From assembly GCA_016584305.1 (NCBI GenBank), contig JACEEZ010024141.1, positions 226,560 to 290,559 of the forward strand: a stretch of DNA of 64,000 bases, written 5' to 3'. The translations under genes and the position numbers were made by a program. The DNA is from Chionoecetes opilio (Eukaryota; Arthropoda; Malacostraca; Decapoda; Majidae). The notes beneath the pieces are model-generated. The model searched no databases and had not been told where the DNA came from. It saw only the letters and a program-made list of their open reading frames with translations. Below are positions 33,153 to 44,896 of this stretch, in pieces (the stretch's first letter is position 1; every line of letters begins with the position of its first letter).

Positions 33153-33855
33153 GTGCTACGGCAGTCATGTGCGCGACCTGTACATTTTATTTGCTTTTGT
33201 TGAAAAAGGTATCAATCGCATCCATTTTAAATAATAAAACAGGGCAAAGTCGATATGGCGAAGTATCTGAACTTTTATTTTTCCTTAGTAAATATGGAAC
33301 AATCTATTGGTGGCCTTATGGGAAATATGGGTTTTTGAGTAGGGAAGGCAGACACGACTCATTTATTGCTCTCCCAAAATTGTCCAAATCTCTACATGTA
33401 TATTAATTAAGTAAAATGCCCTAACAATGGATATCTAGGGAAATCCCTAATTTAGGTAGTTTCCCTAGATTTGAGCATAGAGTAACTTTGATGATTTTTT
33501 GGGGGAGCCATAAATCAGTTATATTTGCTCCCCCCACCCAAAAACCCTGTTTTTCCCGCCAGTTCCCCAGGCTTGTTGGCTATAGGGGGAAGGAGAAAAA
33601 GATAGGGGTGAAGGACTTCTTCAAAATTACCGGGGTAAGTTCTATAGAGTTAATTAGGTTAAATAAGTGAATCGGATGGTGCGGATTGCCCAGCTGCCGC
33701 GGCTGGCTGGCGCCACCAACTCCTGCGGAATATTTACCGACACCAATACAATATTTCGACCCCTGTGCATAATTACCCCATTTGCCACTAATATCCACAT
33801 TGTCACTACATAAGGGTCGTTCATTCTCATCCACTAATATATGTATAAGTCTTGA
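33153..33855. other. No gene; one arm of a repeat family
   Basis: 33520-33625 (GCTCCCCCCACCCAAAAACC and CTTGTTGGCTATAG motifs) matches one arm of the palindromic element at 42330-42595. The rest shows nothing recognisable. Confidence 0.55.
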
Positions 33856-34080
33856 CAAGAGTGGATATTAGTGGATGAGCCCGCATAGTGTGACAAGAGT
33901 GGATATTAGTGGATGAGCCCTCATAGTGTGACAAGAGTGGATATTAGTGGATAAGCCCTCATAATGTGACAAGAGTGGATATTAGTGGATGAGCCCTCAT
34001 AGTGTGACAAGAGTGGATATTAGTGGATAAGCCCTCATAGTGTAACAAGACTGGATATTAGTGGATAAGCCGGTATAAGA
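33856..34080. repeat. 39-bp minisatellite
   Basis: Six units of GACAAGAGTGGATATTAGTG then GATGAGCCCTCATAGTGT at 39-bp spacing; a diverged unit recurs near 34370. Confidence 0.93.
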
Positions 34081-35246
34081 GCAGTTTAAACCAATACACA
34101 ATCGGTGGTTTTAAGTATCCTGAACGTTTTGTTCTCATCATAAGGAATATTTCTTACCCCTACAACGGCCGTCGGAAATGAAAAAATAAAAAGGGGGGGG
34201 TCTGGGGGGCAGTGAGGTTAAATTACGTAACCAATGCCCAGGTTACGTTCGTTAATTAGCAGGGGGATCTGGTGGGGGTGCAGCCACCTCAGTTATATCA
34301 GGAGAGTACATATTGGTCAATGGGGAGTATTGGTTGAAACTGCATAATTACCGATGAGCCCTTGTAGTGGCAAGAGTGGACACAAGCGGATGAGCCCTTA
34401 TAGAGTGCACGAAGTCGGCGTCAAGGTTATGACAGTTGCTAAAAGTGACAGATAAGTACATTCCTTGGCTGACATTGCCGCCGCTGCTGCTACTGCCCAC
34501 ACCTGGGTAGCTATTTATGTAATCACCTGTCTGCCTTCCTCCTCACTACTCGTCCTCCACGGATAAACACTTCACCTGTTTACGTCATCCTCGACACGGG
34601 AGATGACACACCCTGGCAGGGGAGGGCGATGGCAGGCACACAGGCAGCTCGCCACCTTATTTATACTTTTCCCACATTTCCACACCTCGACACGCCTCAA
34701 TAACACGCGTACACTCACCTCTAATGCTGTACTGATGGAAAACCTATGCCACACCTCCGCAAACACCTGAACAATGATGTACAACGGCTCAAATACGTAG
34801 TACGTACTGTATATATTTTTTGTCACCAGCTGGCCTAAGTGTCTTGCAACAACAATCTTGATCTTGATGGATATGGACGCTTTTCATGCCCGTACACAAG
34901 TTGCTCCTGTTAAAGAAAAAATTTATAACAAACAAAAACTATATGAGCATATATTGTCTATACTCTATATATCACATTCTCTCCAAAAGCTCTTTCGCTA
35001 TAGTTGCCTCAATCCTCCGTCCACTTGCCTTGCCACACCCTTCCAGCAACAACGCCTTCCATTCTCTTCCAGTCCTTTCCTTCACCTCACTCATTTCCAG
35101 TGCTGCCAGATGCAGGGAAATTTCCCTGTTTAAGGAAAATTCAGGTCACTACAGGGAAGCAGGGAAGAAAATTGAAAATATACCAAAATATAGGGAAATT
35201 CGAAAGCTACGGAGAATATATAAACTTTTTGTGTGTATATATCTAA
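34081..35246. other. No gene seen
   Basis: Contains a G-run (34193-34210) and C/T-rich patches; frames lack recognisable domains. Confidence 0.45.
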
Positions 35247-35248
35247 AT

Positions 35249-35249
<1 letters not shown>

Positions 35250-35297
<48 letters not shown>

Positions 35298-35299
35298 GG

Positions 35300-35330
<31 letters not shown>

Positions 35331-35331
35331 T
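35250..35331. repeat. GA microsatellite
   Basis: (GA)n with a few G interruptions. Confidence 0.95.
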
Positions 35332-35754
35332 TCGCTGTAAGTCTCGAAATAGCCGTATCGTTCTCGTCCGGTTTTCGCAGTGTCGGTACAGTACGTGTTC
35401 TGGGCAGACATTCAGAAAGAGTTAAAGGGCGCGGTGTTTAGCTTAACTAACTTCCTCTATTTGTACAACCCGGAAGTCGCGGGGATTCTGGTACGAGATA
35501 TGGGAGTGGCGCTACGGTGTCACTATGGGCTTCGATGCTGATTGGCTGAGCGAGTACAATTACGTCACAGCCTCGCCCGCGAATCACATAGTATTTCTCA
35601 AAAAGTTTCAGCCAATCACAAGGCTTCCACGCTTTTCAAACTGTGTTTATAAAAAAAATTCATCATCCACACACAAAATGCTCCACCCTTCTCCCTCCTC
35701 CTCCTCCTCCACCTCCTACTTCTCCTCCTCTTCCTCCTCCTAACCTTTTCTTAT

Positions 35755-36260
35755 AGAGCCGGCAGCAGTTGTAGCAGTAGCAGCAGCAATAAAATATAAG
35801 CGGTGTTTTTTTTCGTCCAACATCGTCTTATATAGTACGAAGACCACTCCAATTAACCTTGCTGAAATGTTTGTTACACGGCTTATTTTATTTCTGCTGC
35901 CACCACCACTACCAACACCACTGCCACCACTACAACTACCACCAACTGTATAAGAAAAAGGTAGGCTACTTCTTCTTCCTCCTCCTCCTCCTCCACCTCT
36001 AGCTTCTCCCCCTCCTTCTCCTCCCCTCTTCCTCCTCCCAACCCCTTCCCACAGCAGCCGCAGCAGTTGCAGTAGCAGCAGCAGCAATAGCAGCAGCAGA
36101 AGCAGCAGTAATAAAATATAAGCCGTGTTTTTGTCGCCCAAGCATCGTCTTGGTACGAAGACCACTCCAATAACACGCTGAAATGTGTGTTACACGGTTT
36201 ATATTTTATTACTGCTGCCACCACAAACCACATCACTGCTGCCACTCCCACAACACTCAC
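35755..36260. repeat. Tandem pair of CAG-rich units inside the foldback
   Basis: Two units (35755-35910 and 36060-36235) each carry (GCA)n, an AAGCCGTGTTTTTGTCG-type segment and GAAATGTGTGTTACACGG. The GTGTTTTTGTCGTCCAAGC part also occurs in the Tigger copies near 1240 and 9350. Confidence 0.65.
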
Positions 36261-37127
36261 ACCAACTGCTACAAGAAAAGGCTAGGAGGAGAAGGAAGAA
36301 GGAGAAGGAGAAGGAATATAATTATATTATATGTACCTTGTCTGTTTCGCGGAGCTGTGCGTGGTGGTGTATGGTGTGGTGAGTCATGGTGAGATGCCAA
36401 CATTCGCCACTCGACCCATCACCCCCATAACAAACTCATCACGAGCGGATGGCATTGAAAATATGGCCTAATTTCATTTGTATACTTCCCCTGTTCAGTT
36501 CTTGGTCAGAAAAACATCATATATCCTATTTATGAGTATTTTTATGTATATTGCGTGCTCTACAACTGCCTGGAGGCAGTTGGTGTGATTTTGACAGCTC
36601 AACGTCTTTAACTACGTCATTAATGTGCCTGCAGAATGCCAAAAGTCGCCCAGAACAGCTGTTGGAAGTCGCTAGGTCGTGCAGACCGGAAGTAAGCCTC
36701 TCTGAATGTAGCCCCTGGGGCCACATTCAGAGACGCTAACGTTCATGCTAAACAACCTAGCGACTGCCATCAGCTGTTTTGGTATTCTGCGTGGAGATTG
36801 ATGACGTACTTAAAGACATTAAGCTGTCAAAACAAGGGGACTGCCTAGAGAGTGGTGTGGAGGACGCAACATACATAAAGATACTCATAAATTGAATATA
36901 TATGATGTTTGCTGACTCAAGAACTGAACAGGGCAAGTATACAAACGAAATTAGGCCATATAACAAACCCAGCCGCTTGTGGTGATATTGTTTTGTGGTG
37001 AAGAGCCAAGAATGGTGAGCTGCGGCATCTCACTCGCTCGGGTAGCGACTAGCCATGCCAGACACCACCACGCGCACGGCTCCGCGTCAGACTAAAGGCA
37101 TATTCTTTTCCTTAATTAAAACCCAAG

Positions 37128-37196
37128 CCCTTGTCCATCCAGCAGTGATGGGTACCGGGTGTTAGCCGGGGGTTTGTGACCCGCCTCCCGGCGTGG
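37128..37196 (+). mobile_element. SINE family B body fragment
   Basis: GGGTACCGGGTGTTAGCCGG and GTGACCCGCCTCCCGG match the body at 20400-20470; no head or tail. Confidence 0.75.
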
Positions 37197-37736
37197 TGAC
37201 TTCCCCCAACTGGCAGGAAGACGAGCTTACGAATAGATTATCAAGCGAAAAAGATCACAAGAAGAAGAAGAAGAGCGCCCTATTACTCTGAAGGAATAAT
37301 TAATAGCTAGAATACAAGGAAGTACAGCCACCGGCGTGTTACCCGCGTGTATGTGGAGGTAGAAACAAGTGTTGAAGCGACGGAGGTGACACAGCTAGGG
37401 ATGAAAGAATGATGGAATAAGCTAGAAATTAGAAATATGTACAACGACCTTGAAAATGCAAGCCGCGGTTGCTGCCTTGTGATTGGCTGACACGTTTGAG
37501 ACACAATCTGATTGGCTGGCACGTTTGTTTTTACACAATTGTGATTCGCTGGCGAGGCTGTGACGTCGTTGTAGTCGCTCATTCAATCAGCTATCGATGC
37601 CCATAGCGACCATGTGCCGCCACTGCCATATCTCGTACTGGAATACACACCTATAGTTCCGGGATGTAGAAATAGAGGGAGTTAGTTAAGCTAACCACCG
37701 TGGCCTTTAATTAACTCTCTCTGAATATCTGCCCTG

Positions 37737-38660
37737 AGGTCCTATCTCAGACTCCCGTAAGTTCATTCTCAGTTCCCAGTAAAACTGCCGTACTGATTGA
37801 CGTTTGGAAGTCTCTGAAGGATTTCTGTTACTGTGTTATTGATGTGACCTGTAATCATGTCTACTCCTCCAGCCAGAGGTGCACCTAGGAATATTTTTAG
37901 GTGAGGGGGGGGCAGAAATTTGTATTCGCCACCCTGTACACAGTAAATCCGCCAGATTTATCGCTAGTCGCTGGATGGTAAATTTTTCCGCCATCGGCTG
38001 ATGGCCTTCTCAGGCCTGATTTCATATTTCTGCTGCTGAAACAATAGTTTTGGTGCTGTTAGATGCTTGTTCAAGACATTTCGTGAAGCATCTGCGCGAC
38101 CAAATCAAGGTATAGCTGTACACGGTCAGGTGACGTGGTCACATCGCTAGGTAGAACCTGTAATAACTTCTTTTTTTTAACTGACTTAGTGTATTCTGAT
38201 TTCTTACAAGGAAGGAAATTTCGGAGAGCCCCCTGGTTGCGCCACTGCCTCCTTACAAGCGCAAACGCCAGGCGTACACTCAAAGATACACTGATAAATG
38301 TAATCCAAATTTGTGTGAACAAAAGTGACCCAAATTTTTAAGTTGGCTGATATGAAGGGGTAAAGGCCCTCTGTATATCCATTGCAAATTGTGCAATGGA
38401 CCCGTTTACTCACACCTAAAACACGGAGTATTATGAAGCTTTGGGTGCAATATAGGCTACATATCACTGTACTCATATTCTTTTTGCTGAGAAATGCACC
38501 ATAAATGAAATATATGGCCTTTTTGGGGCCAAAATATCACAACACGGCGGAACGCGCTGTGATTGGTTGTGACGTAGTAACTGCAGACTCAGATCTCGCC
38601 TGATCAGCTGATCGGCTTGTTTTGGCTCAGCAAACCGCAAATTATAGTTTTATTTTACTA
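37737..38660. other. No gene seen
   Basis: Nothing bounded or coding recognised. Confidence 0.4.
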
Positions 38661-38667
38661 ACCTAAC

Positions 38668-39262
38668 TAACCTTACTAACTTGCATTACCCCTACTACCG
38701 CAAGATGACCAGTAATCCTCCTTCAAGTGATGTAGTAGGTATTCACTGTGTTTGTGAATATGTAAGTTGTAGTTTATAAGGAAAAAGTGGATAGACGAGC
38801 AAATTTGGCCCGTGACACCAGACAAGTGATGACTTCGGGGATCGGCATTCCTTATAGGGAGCTTAAATAAACCTGCAATGACATGTACAGCTAGACAGAT
38901 AGACAACTCATAGAGGAACGGTAGAAATTTTAGGGTTTTAGAAAAGGTTGTGTGGGGGTAGAGTGACGAAGGGTGTTTTTTTGCTTATGTTGGGAAAGAA
39001 AGCCATACATTTCACCTGTTCCTCTATGAGTTCGTCTATCTTTTCTAGCTTTACATGTCATTGCGGGTTCATTAAGCCCCCTAAAAGGAATGCCGATCCC
39101 AGAAGTCATCACTTGTCAGGTGCCCACGGGCCACTTATCTCTGTCTATCCACTTTTTCCTTATAAACTACAACTTACATATTCACAAACACAGTGAATAC
39201 CTACTACATCACTTGAAGGAGGATTACTGGTCATCTTGCGGTAGTAGGGGTAATGCAAGTTG
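38668..39262. mobile_element. Foldback MITE, about 595 bp
   Basis: Left arm 38668-38935 and right arm 38998-39262 are inverted copies (TAACTTGCATTACCCCTACT against its complement at the right end), with a short spacer. The two 76 to 82-residue frames in the arms are mirror artefacts. Confidence 0.82.
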
Positions 39263-40329
39263 GTGTATTAGTAGGTAGTACAAAATAGTAGGGGGCCGCT
39301 TCACAGCTGTTTTGCTCTGTTGTCTAAGCTAGTGACGCCCACAACAATGGCGCCAGTCGTTTTAGAGCGGTATACATTTTCCTGTACTTAAATTGGCTGT
39401 ATCATCAAAAATACTGTTCACATAGAAAAATCAACATCACTGCCCAACTATATGAGGCTTGAAGATGTCAAATCAATCCTTACCTCAAGTAGAGTAAACG
39501 GGTCCATTCTGACGGAAAAACTGATATAAAGGCGACAGGGAAATACTGGGCTAAACAGGGAAATGTTTGAGGTGAATATAGGGAAATTTTGGCAGCTCGA
39601 TCTGGCAGCACTGCTCATTTCACATCCCATTTCAGTAAAAACCACGCACATCATTTTAATTTTCTCCCTGTCATACCTCTCACATGTTTTATTGTTTCAT
39701 CCCCATGCACACACGTCACACATTTGGCAAACTTTACATTCATTTGAATCATGAGAGCTACCGGTAGCTACGTAGAGAGGACGTATAGATTAAAAGCGAA
39801 TTTTGGTGAGAGAAGCCGTAAGAAGCCGGCTTCTTACGGCTTCTTGCGGCTTCTCTCTCGTTTTCGTGCCTCGCCAGAACGGCTGACAGGAGTGTTCGAG
39901 GCTCGCCCGCTCGGCGCTCACAGCTGATAATTGTAAACAAAACAACCACACTGACGAAAGTGTACCGTCGAATGAAAGCCATTAATAAGTTACGATAACT
40001 GACTGACGATATTGTGAATGGATCACAACACATATCCTTCACATTCATGTTTTTTTCTCCATAAACCAAGGACTTTTAAGGCAAGGTAAAGAGGCGGGCA
40101 CCTGGGGACATCATTGGGGCTGGCTGGTCGAGTTCCACATTAGTGACTTATTTTTTTATTACTGTTGCCCCTGATGGCAAGGGTCAGGTATAATGAGGGA
40201 TTTCATTAGCTGGCCATCATCTGCCCGCCAGTGCCCGGGTTTTTCCGCTTTGGGGGTTGGGCTGATTTATATTTTGCTTGGAAAGATAGGGGGGCTGTTT
40301 TTCATTCTTGGCTAATTTTTGGCATTAAA

Positions 40330-40737
40330 TTATCTTTTTTTCTCTCTCTCTCTCAGTTTAATGAATTACTGTATGGGTATATGGGACCCCACAAATATTT
40401 TCCTCAACTTTACTTTTTAGTTTTTTAAAAACTGCAAAATATTGCAGCTAAACTAGCTATTGGAGGGGGCAAGATAGAAGGATCACGTTACTCCTATCAT
40501 AAAAGAGTTAAAGTGGTTAACAATAAAGACAGATATATTTATGAAAAATGTTCGCTGTTTATAAGGCTGTCATGGTTGTATCCGGAGTGGTATCTATTTC
40601 CATTGTCAGGGAAAATACAGCCAGTACACAAGGCAGCTAAAAGACCTTTATGTGCCAAGAGCCAAAACAGACTGGTGCCAGACCCATCACTGTACAAAGG
40701 CCTTACTATGGAACAATTTGCCTTATTGCATCATTAA
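40330..40737 (+). other. Coding-like stretch, unrecognised
   Basis: A frame from about 40456 to the stop at 40737 reads as plausible protein: IEGSRYSYHKRVKVVNNKD, EKCSLFIRLSWLYPEWY, VPDPSLYKGLTMEQFALL. Possible acceptors precede it (CTCTCTCTCTCTCAG at about 40356, ATATTGCAG at about 40447). Family unknown; it may be the last exon of a transposon or of a host gene fragment. Confidence 0.3.
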
Positions 40738-41694
40738 TTATGGAAGTCTACACTTTTAAGTCTTGACTTATAAATTTACTTTTAATTGACCCTAAGTGAA
40801 CTATAATTTGTTTCCCCATATCAATACAGTTGCATTGTTAGTAGTATTTTAAAGATTTTGAAGTGACTTTTAGTTCTTATTTTTTAAATGTTAAATTAAT
40901 TTCCTTTTAATGTTTCGTTTGACTTTCTTTTTATGTACGTATTTTTTTTATTTGCGTGACTTTCAGAAGTTTCATTTTTAGTATATATTGCATAGAACAT
41001 CTGTGATGTAAGTTTGATAGTAAAACCATGTTTCATGGAAATAAGATATTTATTTATTTATTTACTCCTCCTCTCACTCCTTCTCTCAGAGTCTTCTCCT
41101 TCATCTTCGGTCGGATAACACTTCATGCAACCGGCACATACTACCTGAATCATAGACTGTGTTACTATTGCAGATTAAACCCTTGCCATGAAAGGAAATA
41201 GAGACAGACAGCATTATGAGTGTTTGTTCATACATGACAATAGTCATGTTCATAGTTTCATCCTAAATTTTACCGATATTTGCCACCTTTATAGATAAAC
41301 AGGGTAAATATACAAGGAAATGCAAATAATATAAAAAGTATGTTGTTGATGTGTACCTTTATAGAAGTTTTATAAGGACAAGTAAAAATTAATAACAGAA
41401 GCAAATAATCCAACTATACACTAAAATAAAAAATGTTTTTAAAACCTCAGATTTTAATGCACAAAGGGCCAGTGTAATACGATTGGTCAGATAATTGCAA
41501 CCAAAGTAGCCAGTAAATACATTAACATTCATATTCAACAAATACAATTTCTCATAACTAATTTCAAAATTTTGTATTTCCTATATGCAAAAACACTCTT
41601 GACCCATAACCTAATCCTACTTAATGTCACCAACCGAACGTATTAGGTATATACACTGATGCTCCTGTAGTACTTTTTCAAAGTTTAGTGTATA
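40738..41694. other. No gene seen
   Basis: AT-rich DNA without bounded repeats. Confidence 0.45.
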
Positions 41695-42050
41695 CACACA
41701 ACCCTCGCTTTTACGGACCTTTATATAACAAATATCGGCTTCAACACTTTTTCTGCCATCCGGTATATGCGTGCTTTTTTCCGAAAGTTCAGTATATGCG
41801 TTGTACGGTTCTGATTGTTTTTTAATTGCCCCGTATTCGTGTAGTTTTGTGATGGCTGCATTATGTTAGTGTTACGAAAATCTCGTCAGATGTAACGGAC
41901 AAAGTTCACGATCACGGAATTAGTCGGAAATAGGGAACTTTCACCTCATATAACGACCACAAATTTTTTATATGCGAAAAGTTCGGATCACTCGGATAAT
42001 TATAACCCCGCATCCTTCCCCCAATTTGTTCGTAAAGCGAGGGTTTACTG
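41695..42050. mobile_element. pogo-like MITE
   Basis: AACCCTCGCTTTTACGGACC at the left is inverted at the right end (CGTAAAGCGAGGGTTTACTG), with TA on both sides. About 355 bp, no coding frame. Confidence 0.65.
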
Positions 42051-42116
42051 TACATCATTTACACCATTAATTATATGTCCCAAATAAAAATCAGGTACAC
42101 CAAAATATATAGGAAT

Positions 42117-42118
42117 AC

Positions 42119-42188
<70 letters not shown>

Positions 42189-42310
42189 ATAAATATTTTA
42201 TATATATATATATATATTTTAAAATATATATATATATATATATAAAATATATATATATATATATATATATTAATATTATATATATATATATATATAAAAT
42301 ATTAAAATTA
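42117..42310. repeat. AT-rich microsatellite
   Basis: (AT)n interrupted by AAATATT and TTAATA blocks. Confidence 0.93.
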
Positions 42311-42329
42311 TATCTTAAGAACAAGGGCT

Positions 42330-42595
42330 CCACCCCTATCTTCTTCTTCTTATAGCCAACAAGCTTGGGGACATGGTGGAAACCGGGGGTTTTTTGGGGG
42401 GGGGAGCACACACATAAGGGAAATATGGCCCCCACAAAAAATCCATAAACTAGGAAATTTCCCTAGTTTCATTTGACTTTATCGGGGCCATATTTCCTTA
42501 TATGTGTGCTCCCCCACCCAAAAACCCCGGTTTCCACCATGTCCCCAAGCTTGTTGTCTATAAGAAGAAGAAGATAGGAGGTTGAGCCTTTATTC
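42330..42595. mobile_element. Palindromic MITE, about 265 bp
   Basis: Arms with CTTGGGGACATGGTGGAAAC and its inverse around a centre near 42455 (CTAGGAAATTTCCCTAG). One arm matches 33520-33625. Confidence 0.75.
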
Positions 42596-42654
42596 TAAAG
42601 ATGACAAAACTCTACAGACCTAACCTAGCACCCCCCCTCGAGCCCATCGGGGTG

Positions 42655-42700
42655 TGCACTAACCTAACCTGACCTGACCTAACCTAACCCTACTGGACTT
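42655..42700. repeat. Short CCTAA/CCTGA run
   Basis: AACCTAACCTGACCTGACCT then AACCTAACCC: five or six TTAGG-type words on the minus strand, an interstitial remnant. Confidence 0.7.
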
Positions 42701-43424
42701 AGTTTTTCTCAAGAACCTGAAATTTTTAAAATCGGCCATGTAGGCAAAGTAAGGAGCGGCACTCATTAAAATCTAAACAGATGTTTTTAAGGACAGTAAG
42801 TATAACACATAGAGCCAACATTTGGGTCAGCTTACCGTGGAGCCCTTTTCTTAAAATTTTCCCTCAACGCAATGCTAGTCATTACCCCAATACCTATCGG
42901 GACCTCTACTACACTTAATTTGTTCATGTCCGTCAACAGTATGTAATGCATACTTAGATATCTTGCAATGTTTTGTGGTGGAATTCGGATGATGGTGAAG
43001 GTTTATGGTACTCCTCGTCTCCGTCGGCGAGAGTTCCAACATTTACACGTTCTCAACAAGTGTGAGAGATCTCTAAGAACCAAAATTGGAGCATAATGAA
43101 TCAGCGAAAACGTTTCCGGTCTGGTTTTGATTGCATAATTAGTAAAATTAGCAGTCGTGGGCGTTGCGATAAGTAAAGCGATAATGCGATAAAGCGATAA
43201 TATCGCTTTAACCGAAAATTTACCGCTTTTCGTTTATCGCAAGACCCGGAAAAACTTTTCGCTTATATTTTATCGCTTTCAAATTTCCGCGTAAATCCAG
43301 CGATAAAGTAGAAGACGAAAAACCGTTACGGCGGGAGGTTACAGGCTCATTGTTACGCGGCAAACAGATGCGGCCAGGCGCCTGGCGGCCCGCGCTTCTG
43401 TTGTCAGTTTCTTTGAATAGCCCC

Positions 43425-44575
43425 CCTTGATCTTGATCTTGATCTTGATTGATCTTGATCTTGATTTGGGAGTCACCCAGCAGATGCTGTCAGTGAAGCC
43501 TTTGGTCCGGCGTTCTCCCACACATGTAATCTGTTGGGAGAGAAGCAAAAGGGGGAAGCAAAACTAGGGGTTTCTTTTTCCCCTCCTTCCTCTCTCTGCA
43601 TCACATTCTACGGGGTCCCCCATCCTGAGGGGCCCCCTGCCTCTCATGCTCTCTCCCCACGTGCTCTCCAAGAGTTCTCCAAGAATTCTTTTACACTCTC
43701 AATCACACGACTGTCACTCCTCCACTCGCACACAACCCCAGCAGGTACTCCATCTCCACTCTCCTGTCCCCTCATCTCTCGCCATTCTTCCACTCCGACC
43801 TCTCCCACCACTACCTCCAACATCTGTGTTCTAGCATACTCTACCGTTCACATTCCAGCATCAAGTGCTCCCCGGTTTCATCCACTCCTGTCACACACAT
43901 CTCACACACCTTGCTGCCATCATTCTTCCATCTGTACATACGACTATTTACCTCCAGCGACTTTGTCCTGGCTCTGAAGAGTAGGTCCCCTCCATAGCCC
44001 CCATCATAGAACCTTTCATACCGTGGCTGGTCCTTTTTCCTGTACCATTCCAGTGTTTGATTTCTCACTCATTCCCCCCAGCCATTCTTCTTTCCCTTTT
44101 TCTTCCACTCTCCTATTTATTTCCTTTTTGCATACAGCCATACTCCCATGTCTCATCACTCCTGTCACAAACATTCCCAGTTTCACCTGTCCATCTTTCC
44201 ACTTTTACTGAGTCTTTCATCCACTTTCCCCTACATATTCCAGTCCCAAACCTTGCTTCCCATTTGCTGTCATCCATTCGTTGCAGTCTAGCTCTGTACC
44301 TCAGTCCTGCCTTGCTATCCTCTCTCTGAACGTGCTCCATCCCATGTCTCCTCTAATCGCTTCCACTGCCACATACCTATTGGCTCCTAATGCTATTCTG
44401 CCTGCTTTGTTCTGTGTTACTTCCAATCTGTCCAACTCCTTCCTAGACCACACCATTGTTTCCAGGCCATACATAATGCTAGGGACTGCCACACCCTTCC
44501 ATAGTCCTCTCACCACTTCATACTTGTTGGCCCGGGCCTGTTTGGCCCGTCCCCAAACTGGACGCATCTGATCTC
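43425..44575 (-). pseudogene. LINE 3' fragment nested in the hAT element
   Basis: The minus strand encodes LWKGVAVPSIMYGLETMVWS, LEVTQNKAGRIALGANRY and, after several frame changes, a SKVCEMCVTG...TGEHLMLEC zinc-knuckle-like end. This order (post-RT helix, then a Cys/His segment) is typical of several non-LTR clades; I cannot fix the clade. The 3' tail is an (ATCAAG)n repeat at 43428-43466. Confidence 0.7.
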
Positions 44576-44896
44576 AGCTCTGTGTTTCATTGTGCTACCA
44601 GCGATCCAAAGCTTCTTTGTGTGTTATAACTTATATATACTTAATTCTTATTGTATATTGCTATCTTAACTAAATATCTAATTAATATATATTAGTTTTA
44701 TATATTTTTTGCGTTTTGAGGTGCGCCTCGCGCGTGCCTCCCGTTCGTACGAACGTCGCGTGATTTTGTGTTTTAACTTTTCCTTTTCAGGAAATCGTTT
44801 AGGTTTTTCCGTTTTATATTGCGTTATTAATTAGTGTCGCGGCGGGCGCGCTTCATTGTTCGAGAATAGTGAATTTAGTGATTAGTGAGTGTCAAG

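Larger units (their letters stand above)
35397..37736. mobile_element. 2.3-kb palindromic foldback element
   Basis: The ends 35397-35640 and 37465-37736 are inverted relatives (GGCAGACATTCAGAAAGAGTT against GGCAGATATTCAGAGAGAGTT), and so are 36350-36715 and 36718-37085 around a centre near 36716. The arms differ by a 640-bp CAG/CTC-rich insertion on the left (35690-36330) and a SINE fragment on the right. No transposase. Confidence 0.75.

Noticed and set aside
42091..42435. Ile/Tyr-rich minus-strand frame
   Set aside because: Runs through an AT microsatellite into a MITE arm.
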